Shown one piece after another: positions 55,845 through 64,000 of a stretch of DNA of 64,000 nucleotides. The notes under the pieces are model-generated. The model saw nothing but the letters and a program-made list of their open reading frames with translations, was not told the origin of the DNA and did not search any database. Source of the stretch: Hyposmocoma kahamanoa (Eukaryota > Arthropoda > Insecta > Lepidoptera > Cosmopterigidae); assembly GCF_003589595.1 (NCBI RefSeq), contig NW_020653750.1, positions 4,809,152 to 4,873,151 on the forward strand, read 5' to 3'. The first letter of the stretch is position 1; each line of letters opens with the position of its first letter. The translations under genes were made by a program, and so were the position numbers.

Positions 55845-57120
55845 GGGGTTAAAGTATGAAATTGCCGATTTGTACTGAAAATCTAAATTGTTTATTTTTT
55901 AAATTTTTAACAAATTTATTTAATCAAAATAGTTGCCATTATTATCTATACATTGCTGCCATCTAATGGGAAGGTTATTAATGCCTTTGCGATAGAACTC
56001 CGACGATCTAGACTGCACAAACTGTGTGAAAGCATTTTGTACTGCCTCCTGGGAAGAAAACTTCTTGTCACGTAGATAATTGTCCAAATCACGAAAAAAA
56101 TGGTAGTCCGTTGGAGCAAGGTCTGGTGAATACGGAGGATGACGAATGGTTTCTAACTGCAGTTCCTGAAGGGTCAAAATGGTTTCTCGTGCTGTGTGAG
56201 GTCTCGCGTTGTCGTGGAGCAATAATGGTGAAGATCGATTCATGAGTCGGGGCTGTTTTACTGCTAGTTTTGTCAACATGGTTCGGAGTTCGGCACAATA
56301 GACATCTGCCGTTATTGATTGACCAGATCGGAGAAAACTATAGTGAATAACACCATGCTGAGACCACCAAACAGTTACCATTACCTTTTTATTGGTAAGT
56401 TTTGCTTTAGGACACTGTTGTGGCATTTGACCTGGGGTCAGCCATTGCATTTTTCTTTTCCGGTTATGATAAAGAATCCACTTTTCATCACATGTTACAA
56501 TTCGATCCAATATTCCTTCATTTCTGTACCGGTTCAACAAGGCAACACAAGTTTCAACACGCGTTTCTTTCTGCAGATCAGTCAAATCATGAGGCACCCA
56601 TTTTTCGTATTTTTTTATTTTATTGATTTGACGCAAGTGAGTCAATATTGTGGGTAAGGTAACGTTAAACCATGCCGCTAATTCCTGGGTAGTTTGACTA
56701 GGATCGGCTTCCACTATCTCTCTTAATTCATCGTTATTCACCTGTGTGGGCGGTCTTCCTCGTGCCTCGTTCTTTAAGTCGAAATTTCCATCACGAAAGC
56801 GTTTAAACCAAAATCGCACGGTGCGTTCATTAGTAGACCCCTCTCCTAACGCAGCATTGATATTGCGGGCTGTTTCTGCCGCGTTAGTTCCGCGTCGGAA
56901 CTCGTATTCAAAAATCACTCGAATTTTCGCAGTATCCATCTTTCTTGTCTAAATTGAATAACAAAAACAATTGAAAGTCGATATTCAAATGTTTCAAATT
57001 AAAAAAAAAATCACAGAAACCATTTGAAAAAAGTTTCATTCGAAAACCTCAAACCATGAAGATTCTATGAAAATTCAAAGAACCTATTGCAATAAAACGG
57101 CAATTTCATACTTTAACCCC
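55845..57120 (-). mobile_element. Complete mariner element
   Basis: The 23-bp terminal inverted repeats beginning GGGGTTAAAGTATGAAATTG (55845-55867) are identical to the complement at 57098-57120. They are flanked by TA on both sides (55843-55844 and 57121-57122). The 1,276-bp element contains one uninterrupted transposase and interrupts the 3' LTR of the gypsy element. Identical ends and an open frame suggest a recent, perhaps still competent insertion. Confidence 0.95.
55920..56939 (-). CDS. Mariner transposase (DD34D), intact
   Basis: The protein is 339 residues, within the usual 330-350 for mariner. The N-terminal paired-like helix-turn-helix region occupies about residues 1-110 (RFWFKRFRDGNFDLKNEARG, GRPP linker at 61-64). 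It is followed by WVPHDL at 114-119, a signature motif. The catalytic triad is complete: D151 in VTCDEKWILY, D243 in LLLHDNARPH and D278 in YSPDLAPTDYHFF, with exactly 34 residues between the last two. The ATG at 56939 lies just inside the right terminal repeat region and is the only sensible start; the stop is at 55920-55922. The enzyme cuts and pastes at TA sites in the nucleus using two metal ions. No frameshift or stop is seen, so activity is plausible but unproven. A decayed relative lies at 51128-51500. Confidence 0.96.
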   Translation of the reverse strand: MDTAKIRVIFEYEFRRGTNAAETARNINAALGEGSTNERTVRFWFKRFRDGNFDLKNEARGRPPTQVNNDELREIVEADPSQTTQELAAWFNVTLPTILTHLRQINKIKKYEKWVPHDLTDLQKETRVETCVALLNRYRNEGILDRIVTCDEKWILYHNRKRKMQWLTPGQMPQQCPKAKLTNKKVMVTVWWSQHGVIHYSFLRSGQSITADVYCAELRTMLTKLAVKQPRLMNRSSPLLLHDNARPHTARETILTLQELQLETIRHPPYSPDLAPTDYHFFRDLDNYLRDKKFSSQEAVQNAFTQFVQSRSSEFYRKGINNLPIRWQQCIDNNGNYFD

Positions 57121-57196
57121 TAAATTAACAAGAAACTCTGACAGAACAAATCAAACAAAATACAAAAACTTCAAAGTAGAAAAATAGATATATGTC

Positions 57197-58705
57197 TCCC
57201 GAGACCTTAAGGTCGATAAAATTGAGGGAAGCGGACGCACCTACTAGAGGGCGTGATAGTTATAAGACGCGGTACAGACGACGAAGGGCACGATGCAGGC
57301 TGAAGAGGAGGCGATGACTTCAGCTGATTCGGAGGACTGTCGTTGAGAGTATAGCTCTATATGGGCCTGAGTAACGGCTGTAAGGGTTTTCACAAAATCT
57401 TGTCTAAGGAAGACAGCGGTAGAGTATTACAGATCTTTGTGAACAACTCCGTCACTTGTACTATGTCTGATAACAGGTGTTGGAGTCAAATTCTGAACAT
57501 GAGTGAATCTGGATGAAGGAGGATTTTACTCCTCCTTCATCCAGATTCACTCATGTTTGCTTGGACCGGCGATCGGGTTGCCTTGAGATTTTTGATTTTT
57601 GACAAGCGATGCATGCTCGGGCTCAGTTTCAGCAATCCTTGCGTAAGTTAGGCCAAATGTACCTTTCGCTAACCAATTTAGTGGTTGCTTTAGCGTTTGC
57701 GTGGCTCACACCATGAATGGAGTCAAAAGCTTGCTTACGAAACCGTGGAATCAAGTACAGACGAGGTTTTTGGCAGGAACGGTCGCAATAAGCCTTCCTA
57801 GACACCGAAACGTGAATTTTCTGTAAGTCCAGAGAAGTATTGTTACGGTGAAGAAGATGTTGGAGTTCGTTATCAGTTTCCTGAGCTAACGTTAGCTGTT
57901 CCAGATCGATCGTACATGTGATGGTTTCGACGAGTGAGAGAGCGTCAGCAAAAACATTCTCTTCTCCTGAATTATAATGAAGGTCAATAGTAAATTAGGA
58001 TATGAAATCGAGTCAAGTGCTGTTCGTGCTGGATCTCGTCCTTCGAGGCAATAATTGCGTCATCCAAATACGGAAAAACGAAATCGAGATCTCTGAAGAC
58101 TTCGTCCATGAACCTTTGGAATGACTGTGTAGCATTTCGAAGACCAAAACTCATGTATGGAAATTTGAAAAGTCCAAATGGGGTAACTATATGTATGCGG
58201 TTTTCTTAATGTCGTCAAGGTTAACAGGAATAATGTGGTATGCGCAAACTAAATCAATTTTGCTAAAAATTTTACAGCCCAGAAGGTTACAGGTGAAGTT
58301 ACCAATATTGCGGACCAGGAATCGGTCAGGTATCATTCTGTTATTTAATGCGCGTTCTTCTTGGGTACTACGTGTAACGGCGAGAACCAAGGGCTATCTG
58401 ATCTACGTGCAATACCTGCTCTTACCATATCCTAGAACTCGCGTATACGAAGCTATACGAAGTCGATCCGGTGCTAGTCGACGCGGCCAACAGCAGACAG
58501 GAGGGCCTGACGTGGTTTTGATGTAGTGGAGTGTATTATGTTTGACTTCTCGCATACTCGTTTCGCCTGTGGATCTGGTGATCTCAGGAAACTGCGCAAG
58601 TTGACTGTGGTAACGAGAGGTTCCAGAAACAGTTTTAATTTGACACAAGGCGGAAGACGCGTGTTGTGCGTTAGCCTTCAAAGAAGTAGTCTTGTCCACT
58701 AAGCG
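57197..58705 (-). pseudogene. Gypsy pol remnant: reverse transcriptase and integrase zinc region
   Basis: Reading leftward: LVDKTTSLKANAQHASSAL and VKHNTLHYIKTTSGPPVCC (58699-58403), then PDRFLVRNIGNF and IFSKIDLVCAYHIIPVNLDD (58390-58187). Next come VTPFGLFKFPYMSFGLRNAT and the catalytic YLDDAIIASKDE (about 58185-58010). RNase H is deleted except its last residues (HYNSGEENVFADALS near 57975). The integrase HHCC region follows: FDSIHGVSHANAKATTKLVS, RYIWPNLRKD and CIACQKSKISR (about 57730-57570). The integrase catalytic core is absent; in its place is a 28-bp palindrome. Frameshifts occur throughout. Confidence 0.88.
57496..57557. repeat. Perfect palindrome inside the retrotransposon, 28-bp arms and 6-nt loop
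   Basis: 57496-57523 (AACATGAGTGAATCTGGATG...) and 57530-57557 are exact complements around TTTTAC. It sits where integrase coding sequence (the RFTHVH region) should begin its core, so it duplicates and inverts element sequence. Confidence 0.95.
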
Positions 58706-59680
58706 ATGGTGTCTGACGTCAACAAGCAGGTTATAATAAGAAAGATAGTCTATGCCAGTGATTATTGACTACAAAATGCTAGTGAAAAACACGTCGTAAT
58801 CCAAAGTCTAAATTTAGATTGATTCAGCTGTAAGTATTTATGGCAGAACCATTTGCTGCGAACAAATTGTAATTATTTTTACAAAGGCGCATATTCTTAC
58901 AGTTTCTATAAGGGTAAACACATAAGTCCGAACCAGTATCAACTAAAAATTGTAGTTTTGTATTTCGGTCAGTTATGAATAAACGGCCAGGAAAAGTAGA
59001 GCAGCCATTGTTTGCCGCGATCAACGACTGCTTTGTAAGTTTCCCTTGAAGGAGCATGGTGATTGACATTTCGTCACGGTATCATGGAAACGCCGATGAT
59101 ACCAGCACAGCTTCGGAGCGTCTCTGTTGTTCAAGCGACTCTGCGAACGGTGAGGTCGGCGAGAGCGGCAGCGTGACGTAGATGGACTGCGCATGCGTGG
59201 CAGCGCAGTAAGCGCAGCTACCTACCACGTCAGATTGGCGATGGTCTGACTTAGCTCGTTGATCTCGGCAGCGATTGAAGGCGTGGATGTCAATGTTGAT
59301 GAGGTGGATGGCATTGTGAGTTGATGAATGTGAGCTTGCTTGATGACTACATTGATATTGTCAGCAAGTTGGGCAAGTTTCTCTAACTCACAATCTGTCC
59401 GAGAAGCAATTATGGTTTGAATATTGTTAGAAAGTCTGCTTGCCCAAAGGGATTGCACAAATCCGTTAGGTACCCGAAGTCCAGCAAAGTTTTGTAGATG
59501 CCGTAAGAACTGCGAGGGTTTGCGATCGTCGATCGACTGTAATATTTGCGAGTGGGAATTACCCCTCGAGTTGACTAAACCATAAAACGAGCTCTTCTGC
59601 CCAAAAGGGTGGTGCCTTGATGGAAACACTGCACATATATTCCTCTCTCAACTCACCGTCATTGGTTTCGGTCGACATCT
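58706..59680 (-). pseudogene. Gypsy gag and protease remnant
   Basis: A gag start at 59678 reads MSTETNDGELREEYMCSVS and APPFWAEELVLW. An internal deletion then leads to DDRKPSQFLRHLQNFAGLRV, LWASRLSNNIQTIIASRTD and LEKLAQLADNI. A zinc motif CWYHRRFHDTVTKCQSPC (C-x2-H-x9-C-x3-C) is readable in another frame at about 59100-59030. The retroviral-type aspartic protease follows: GRLFITDRNTKLQFLVDTGS with the catalytic DTG, then DLCVYP (about 58990-58900). About 60 gag residues are missing and the frames are broken. Confidence 0.85.
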
Positions 59681-59726
59681 TTTAGGTATATCGTTTTAAT
59701 ATCGTTACTTTTTGGAGTTAAAAATC

Positions 59727-59742
59727 AATCACGTCGGGGTCA
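59727..59742 (-). other. Primer binding site, tRNA-Trp type
   Basis: The plus strand reads AATCACGTCGGGGTCA, which equals the 3' end of insect tRNA-Trp. On the minus strand the complementary TGACCCCGACGTGATT lies 8 bases past the LTR core. Confidence 0.85.
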
Positions 59743-59890
59743 CTAAATTATGGGAGCAGGAAGCATTAATAAAACTGGAAATTAGCTCCATTTAGTAATT
59801 TCAATATTATATTCACAAGAAACATAAAACGCTGACAGAACAAATCAAACAAAATACAGAAACTTCAAAGTACAAAAATAGATATATGTC

Positions 59891-60014
59891 AAACTGCGTA
59901 AGGAGGTAAGTCGCCACAACGTAGAGAAATGCCGAGCATAGCTCGCTCCGTAGCTCGTTGAGTGACTTTGAGCTTTTTTATGAGGCCTTTAAAAAGGAGA
60001 TCTACAACTACAAA
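59891..60014. other. Spacer
   Basis: Short sequence between two elements; nothing recognised. Confidence 0.4.
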
Positions 60015-60106
60015 ATTATATTTATTAATACAAAGATTAAACACAGAAAAATTCCTTCGAACTGGCTGTATTTGAAACAACGACTTCACCATACCGTGGC
60101 TGATAC

Positions 60107-61491
60107 CTTAGACTATGGAAACTAAAGGACATGTTACGTTGACATATATAAATCAGACATATGTATATGATGCATTTCGACGTCGAAAACATAAATATGT
60201 TATTGTCTTCGTTTAACTGTTACGTGACGTCTTAAGCCAAAAGCGATAGATTAGCGGTCTGTGTCAAACACGGGAATTGAAAATACGTAACGTCATCTTA
60301 AATGCCAACCGTGTCCATTTTGCAGTACATGAGGTACATGATACCGTTGTCAAAGGGAAGTACATCAAATGGCAAAACAAATGTTTTTCCAAATGTACTA
60401 TTGAATTATTCGCATGTATTATAATTAAATTGGACAAAAATATTGACAGTGAAAATAATTAGGTATTAATAAAAATGCGACGCTGCAGCATTAAGGGATG
60501 TAGCTTTAGAAAAAGTGCAAATCAATCGAATGTTACATTGCACAGGCATATGTTATTTTTTTGTCTATAAATCACACAATAGCCCAAATATTTCATGTAA
60601 TTAAACTTATTTAAGTAGTTTATTTATAAATCTTGCCAAATTTTGCTTTTGTTACTTTAGATTGCCTGTTTGTATAATCATATTTTGATGATTGTTGTGA
60701 ACGATTATTTTGAGATAGTGTTGATCTTGTAAGCATACATATTATCGATATTCTGTTATTAAAACAATTCACTACAAGGTTTTTATTGTTTTATTATTAT
60801 TATTTTTATTATTTCAAGTTTTCCTACAAATGAAGAAAGGAAGAAAGAATGGTTGGAAATCATAGGACTGCCAAATATAAACGTTGGATCAAAGACCATC
60901 TTCATTTGTTCGCTTCATTTTGAAGACTCAAGTTTTAACAGAACTTTGAATGTAACAGATTACATGACAATGCTATTTCATCATTAGGTTTATTGGTAAA
61001 TAATTTTATGTTCAATTTAGATTAAACAAGACTCATTTACTAGCTATTCTCAGTTCCTGAAAACAAAATTGTCCACTCGTTTCAGATTTTTCCCAATGAC
61101 AACTCTAACTATTAAAAATGACTATTTTTTTAAAGCCTGCAATACAATGACATGTTAGTCCAACGTTGCCGGGTAAAGGCCAATACCAACGTATAGACAG
61201 CCTATTTGCCTTGCCTTGCCATCGTTCGGTTTAATAATAATATACCACTCGAGATTAAATTATTAGACTTGTATTTGTTTTAGGCATACTTTGGTTGCAG
61301 TAAACTAAAGAAATATAAAATAACAGTCTCAACATTCAAGCCATGCATTTGCATGTCGATAATGACTTATCGATAGACTATGGTACAACACTAAAGTAAT
61401 CCGCCATTTGTAACTTTCAAATTTTGGTTATAAACACGTTGATTTTGTTGTTAGGGCAGCTCCTTTCTTTTATTTTTTTCCATCCTCTAAG
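60107..61491 (+). mobile_element. P-superfamily-like DNA transposon, copy 3 (longest)
   Basis: The 1,385-bp unit has the same ends as copy 1: CTTAGACTATGG on the left and CCATCCTCTAAG on the right. Its flanks are GCTGATAC (60099-60106) and GCTGACAC (61492-61499), an 8-bp duplication with one substitution. It keeps about 480 bp (roughly 60950-61440) that copy 1 lacks. That region has no long open frame and includes CTTATCGATAGACTATGG, which repeats the GACTATGG of the left end. The right boundary of the extra segment reads TTGTTGTTAG|GGCAGC, an acceptor-like junction. Both copies look like internal deletion derivatives of a longer element not present in the window. Confidence 0.8.
60475..60955 (+). 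pseudogene. Split THAP zinc-finger coding region with intact zinc ligands (copy 3)
   Basis: Exon 1 (60475-60545) encodes MRRCSIKGCSFRKSANQSN then VTLH. Exon 2 from 60819 gives (S)FPTNEERKKEWLEIIGL, PNINVGSKTIFICSLHFEDS and SFNRTL. All four zinc ligands are present (C4, C9, C54, H57, numbering across the splice) together with Pro26, Trp35 and Phe58. Spacing is C-x4-C-x44-C-x2-H, inside the THAP range. The frame stops after MTMLFHH unless a further splice is used. There is no RNase H-like transposase core downstream. It might yield a short DNA-binding-only protein if spliced; this is untested. Confidence 0.72.
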
Positions 61492-61665
61492 GCTGACACT
61501 CACTCAACTGCCAGCAGACTACGAATTTCTGCATGTGCTTTTTGTAGATCTTTATTTGTTTGGTTTTTACGACTTTTTTACCGTAACGCCATTTGTGGGA
61601 AATCTGTGACAGTTTTTCTTCACTCAGTAAAATAAATTGAATATGATATTTGTAAAACACCGTGA

Positions 61666-62374
61666 AATTCAATAAAATTAATATTAAAATAATAAAAAAC
61701 ATTGAATAGTTGTATCTATATTTTGGGAAATATTATACCTAACATAATTATTTATTACAACATACTTCCGTCCTACTGAAATCTTTGCATATACATTCCT
61801 GAATTCCCCGGCATTGCTTCCTTGCCTCGGGACAAAGTCGCTGAAGTATGCAAGCGTCCACTCTCAGCTTGCTCGGGGAAATTGTATTGCTCTAGGTTAT
61901 ACTGAGTTCCTATCATAGTTCAGTTGTCTTACTATTTCTTAAAGCAGATTAGATGTTTGATTTTACTTATATGTTCGGTTCATTTCTCGTACTTATATAT
62001 TATTTGTATTCCATAAATTCACTTCATTGCGTCGCTTTCAGCTCTTAAGGCACGGAGCTGAATATAAATAATATGTGAAGTATAGATTTTAAGGCTTTTG
62101 TGGTTATTCATTATATGATTATCCCTAATTACATATAAGTTTCTTACCACGGTATGAGTTCTTGTTCTTTTCCCGATATTTTGGACCGGTTACACGCTCG
62201 ATGGTCACGGGTGTCAACCCGTCCAAAATATTCTTTATCAGCAAGGAAAACAATTATGGTTGTATTTAGAAAAAATTCGTATTTTTCATTTTTTCATAAA
62301 ATTATTCATTTCCATCTCAGCTGATGGAAAGTGCCGATGAAGTCGACGATGGAGCTTGCGCATCATAATATTGC
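61666..62374. other. No recognisable feature
   Basis: AT-rich sequence. CCGATATTTTGGACCGGTTAC...GATGGTCACGGG near 62180 resembles part of the foldback family F neighbourhood but is too short to assign. Confidence 0.4.
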
Positions 62375-62535
62375 CTATTCACTCTCATCTTGAAAGTGAA
62401 GGCCCAAGTTATGTCGTTCAGGGAACAAGTCTGCAGGCAGGGAATTCCACTCCATACCCGTTCGCCATATAAATGTGGAAGCGATTGGAATGTCCACAAC
62501 ATAAGGGTGGAACCCTAACCTACGTTTGGTTTTGC
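62375..62535 (-). repeat. Family E: LINE 3'-terminal fragment
   Basis: CTCTCATCTTGAAAGTGAAG then GGCCCAAGTTATGTCGTTCA and CATACCCGTTCGCCATATAA, homologous to 12712-12965. Confidence 0.6.
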
Positions 62536-62914
62536 CTGATGTTACTTGAGCCTGATGTAATTACATTTAGTACATTTTAATGTACACTCGCCGATCATCA
62601 AGCTACACATTGACGTATCTTGTTCCGTGGCACTGGAGGCGATTTTCGAACAAAAATGTGTAGTCTGATGTACCGTTGTCCGTACATTGGGCGTTTTTAC
62701 CACTTCGCCTGTTGTGTAGCAGTATTGTGTAGCTCGCTGACTCTTAGATGGACTTTCTTATTTACTGAGAGTAGGTTATTTTGCTGGTCACTAACACTAA
62801 TAAATTAAATCTTATATGATTTTAGAACATTAAAATTTACTGATTTTTTATCATAATAACTTCATAACTATCTGAAACTAAATAGTACAGTACATTTTTC
62901 CATTATTTAGAAGA
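62536..62914. other. No recognisable feature
   Basis: AT-rich sequence. Confidence 0.4.
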
Positions 62915-63130
62915 TAATAATATAATAATAATAACACGCACACACTCATGGCCCCGCACTAGGGAAACCCTGTATCCGGGTGCCATGGATACACACATAG
63001 ACCACAAATTACACCCAAACTCACGAGAAAAATAAATGTAGACCATAGAGCTAACTCTCCCGGCGCGGAAATCGAATTCGGGACCTCTTCCGTGGCAGTC
63101 CAGTATGGTAACGGTTCGGCCACAGAGGCA
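62915..63130 (-). mobile_element. Family B SINE
   Basis: The plus strand shows ATAATAATAACACGCACACA, GGTGCCATGGATACACACAT, CTCCCGGCGCGGAAATCGAA and GGTTCGGCCACAGAGGCA. Confidence 0.85.
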
Positions 63131-63235
63131 GTTAAGAAGATGGTGTGCACGAGTATATATTGAAATTCAAATATGACAAGTTAAATGTCGGCTCGTATCG
63201 TTCTAGAAAATAAGTTGAAGTTTTTCAGGATAAAC

Positions 63236-63425
63236 TCAAATTCAAATAATTTTTATTTCATAGGTAAGCAAATTACACTTGAAATCGTCTTATTGATTAA
63301 ACTAACTATTGATTAAAATAAGGCAGATTCCTCTGAGAAGAATGAGCAAGAAACTCTAGTGGTTACTCTTTGTAAGTATACATTTTGTACACATTTATCA
63401 TTTACAACATGTATTTCAAACATCT
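63236..63425 (+). repeat. Family H repeat
   Basis: TTTTATTTCATAGGTAAGCA, CACTTGAAATCGTC and GGTTACTCTTTGTAAGTATA, matching 17872-18058. Confidence 0.6.
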
Positions 63426-63950
63426 AGATTGAGACTAACTGCAAAAGCTAAACGGGTCACTACCACGGATTTTTATTATCCAGTTCGCAGAAGCTAATAT
63501 GTAATCTTTAATTTATATAAACTTTTAATTTTGTCTATAGTGTGAAAACTCGTGAATGATAGAATTTCTAATTTCTTATCATACCATCAGCCAATGAAAA
63601 GCTAAGGTCTGTCACATTATTCGTATAAAATAATTGTAGGTCAAGTTTGAAGTAAATAAATAAATAAAATAAATAAATTTGTTTGCCATAATAATAATAC
63701 AACATGCATGTCCTGTAAGTAAGTATCAAAGAATCAGTAGATATGACCGCTGGTACTTAAAAAAGGAAAACCTGTGATACCTAAGTACCAGCAAACCTTC
63801 CAATGGAGTAGTAAATTTTACAATGTATTACGTTATTTTATTTATACATTATGCAAAAATAGTAATAAGAACCAGTAGTAATTTGTGGAGACAGCAAATG
63901 AGTAAAATTAAATAAATCTAAAGTATATAATTAATTCTGTCAGTGAAGGC

Positions 63951-63952
<2 letters not shown>
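63426..63952. other. No gene; one hairpin
   Basis: GCTGGTACTTA (63749-63759) pairs with TAAGTACCAGC (63782-63792). Otherwise AT-rich. Confidence 0.45.

Positions 63953-64000
<48 letters not shown>
63953..64000. repeat. (GT)n microsatellite, cut by the window end
   Basis: Pure GT dinucleotides to the last base. Confidence 0.95.

Larger units (their letters stand above)
55782..59890 (-). mobile_element. Ty3/gypsy LTR retrotransposon, CsRn1-like, internally deleted
   Basis: Two short LTR copies face the same way. The right one (59751-59890) is the 5' LTR for the minus strand. The left one (55785-57196) is the 3' LTR, split by a mariner. Both start TGGGAGCAGGAAGCATTAAT and end AATAGATATATGTC. 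Next to the 5' LTR lies a primer site complementary to the 3' end of tRNA-Trp. The interior holds gag, protease, reverse transcriptase and part of integrase, in that order, with large deletions. A tRNA-Trp primer together with a C-H-C-C (not CCHC) gag zinc motif is known for the CsRn1 clade. The LTRs have diverged by several substitutions and indels, so the insertion is not fresh. No target duplication was identified. Confidence 0.85.
60015..61665 (-). mobile_element. Family A repeat, split by P-like copy 3
   Basis: The left part (60015-60106) has TTATTAATACAAAGATTAAA, AAATTCCTTCGAACTGGC and CACCATACCGTGG. The right part (61500-61665) resumes with CTACGAATTTCTGCATGTGC, TTTTTACGACTTTTTTACCG and TAACGCCATTTGTGGGAAAT. 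These align with consecutive parts of 5720-5960, so the P-like element landed inside a family A copy. Confidence 0.78.

Overview
This window looks like intergenic or intronic DNA from an insect, most likely a moth or butterfly (Lepidoptera). It is AT-rich and has no operons, ribosome binding sites or long host genes. It is packed with dispersed repeats of kinds common in lepidopteran genomes: tRNA-derived SINEs (one ending in a TGATGATGATGA tail after a 'GTGCCCAGCAGTGGGAC' segment), 5'-truncated LINE tails, mariner and Ty3/gypsy elements, MITE-like foldbacks and long (CA)n, (TA)n and (GT)n arrays. I found no convincing intact host protein gene and no functional tRNA, rRNA or CRISPR array. The only complete coding sequence I trust is a 339-codon mariner transposase.

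Layout. 1-1.5 kb: a 902-bp THAP-encoding element with short terminal inverted repeats and a perfect 8-bp target duplication (P-superfamily candidate, copy 1). 4.4-6.4 kb: a LINE reverse transcriptase relic split by a tRNA-bearing repeat. 7.3-8.8 kb: a second LINE relic. 10-20 kb: SINEs, foldbacks and unassigned AT-rich DNA. 19.9-20.2 kb: a CpG-containing patch that could be a host promoter or first exon. 20.4-21.1 kb: a hAT-like non-autonomous element. 21.4-27.1 kb: LINE tails, an RNase H-bearing LINE end and a (CA)n tract with a 10-N gap. 27.6-28.4 kb: THAP element copy 2. 30.2-30.6 kb: two perfect palindromes. 32-33 kb: a LINE relic. 35-39.5 kb: a SINE mosaic, a chimeric 156-158-bp satellite and a tandem tRNA-bearing repeat. 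39.8-44.5 kb: a MITE, a SINE split by a probable solo LTR, and a young LINE end. 45.4 kb: a different THAP-like exon. 46-51.5 kb: two mariner relics and a foldback. 52-55.7 kb: SINEs. 55.8-59.9 kb: a CsRn1-type Ty3/gypsy retrotransposon, internally deleted, with a complete mariner inside one LTR. 60-61.7 kb: THAP element copy 3, nested in a tRNA-bearing repeat with a near-perfect 8-bp duplication. The rest is SINE and LINE debris, ending in (GT)n.

The strongest unusual signal is the THAP-encoding element. Three copies share a split C2CH THAP domain. Copies 1 and 3 share termini (CTTAGA...TCTAAG), have independent 8-bp target duplications, and differ by about 480 bp of internal sequence. This fits a P-superfamily DNA transposon with non-autonomous derivatives. 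Secondary signals are a tRNA-like repeat that forms tandem units, a satellite built from pieces of two repeat families, and an unusual number of perfect inverted duplications with very short spacers.

Repeat families are labelled A to I for this report only; the labels are not database names.
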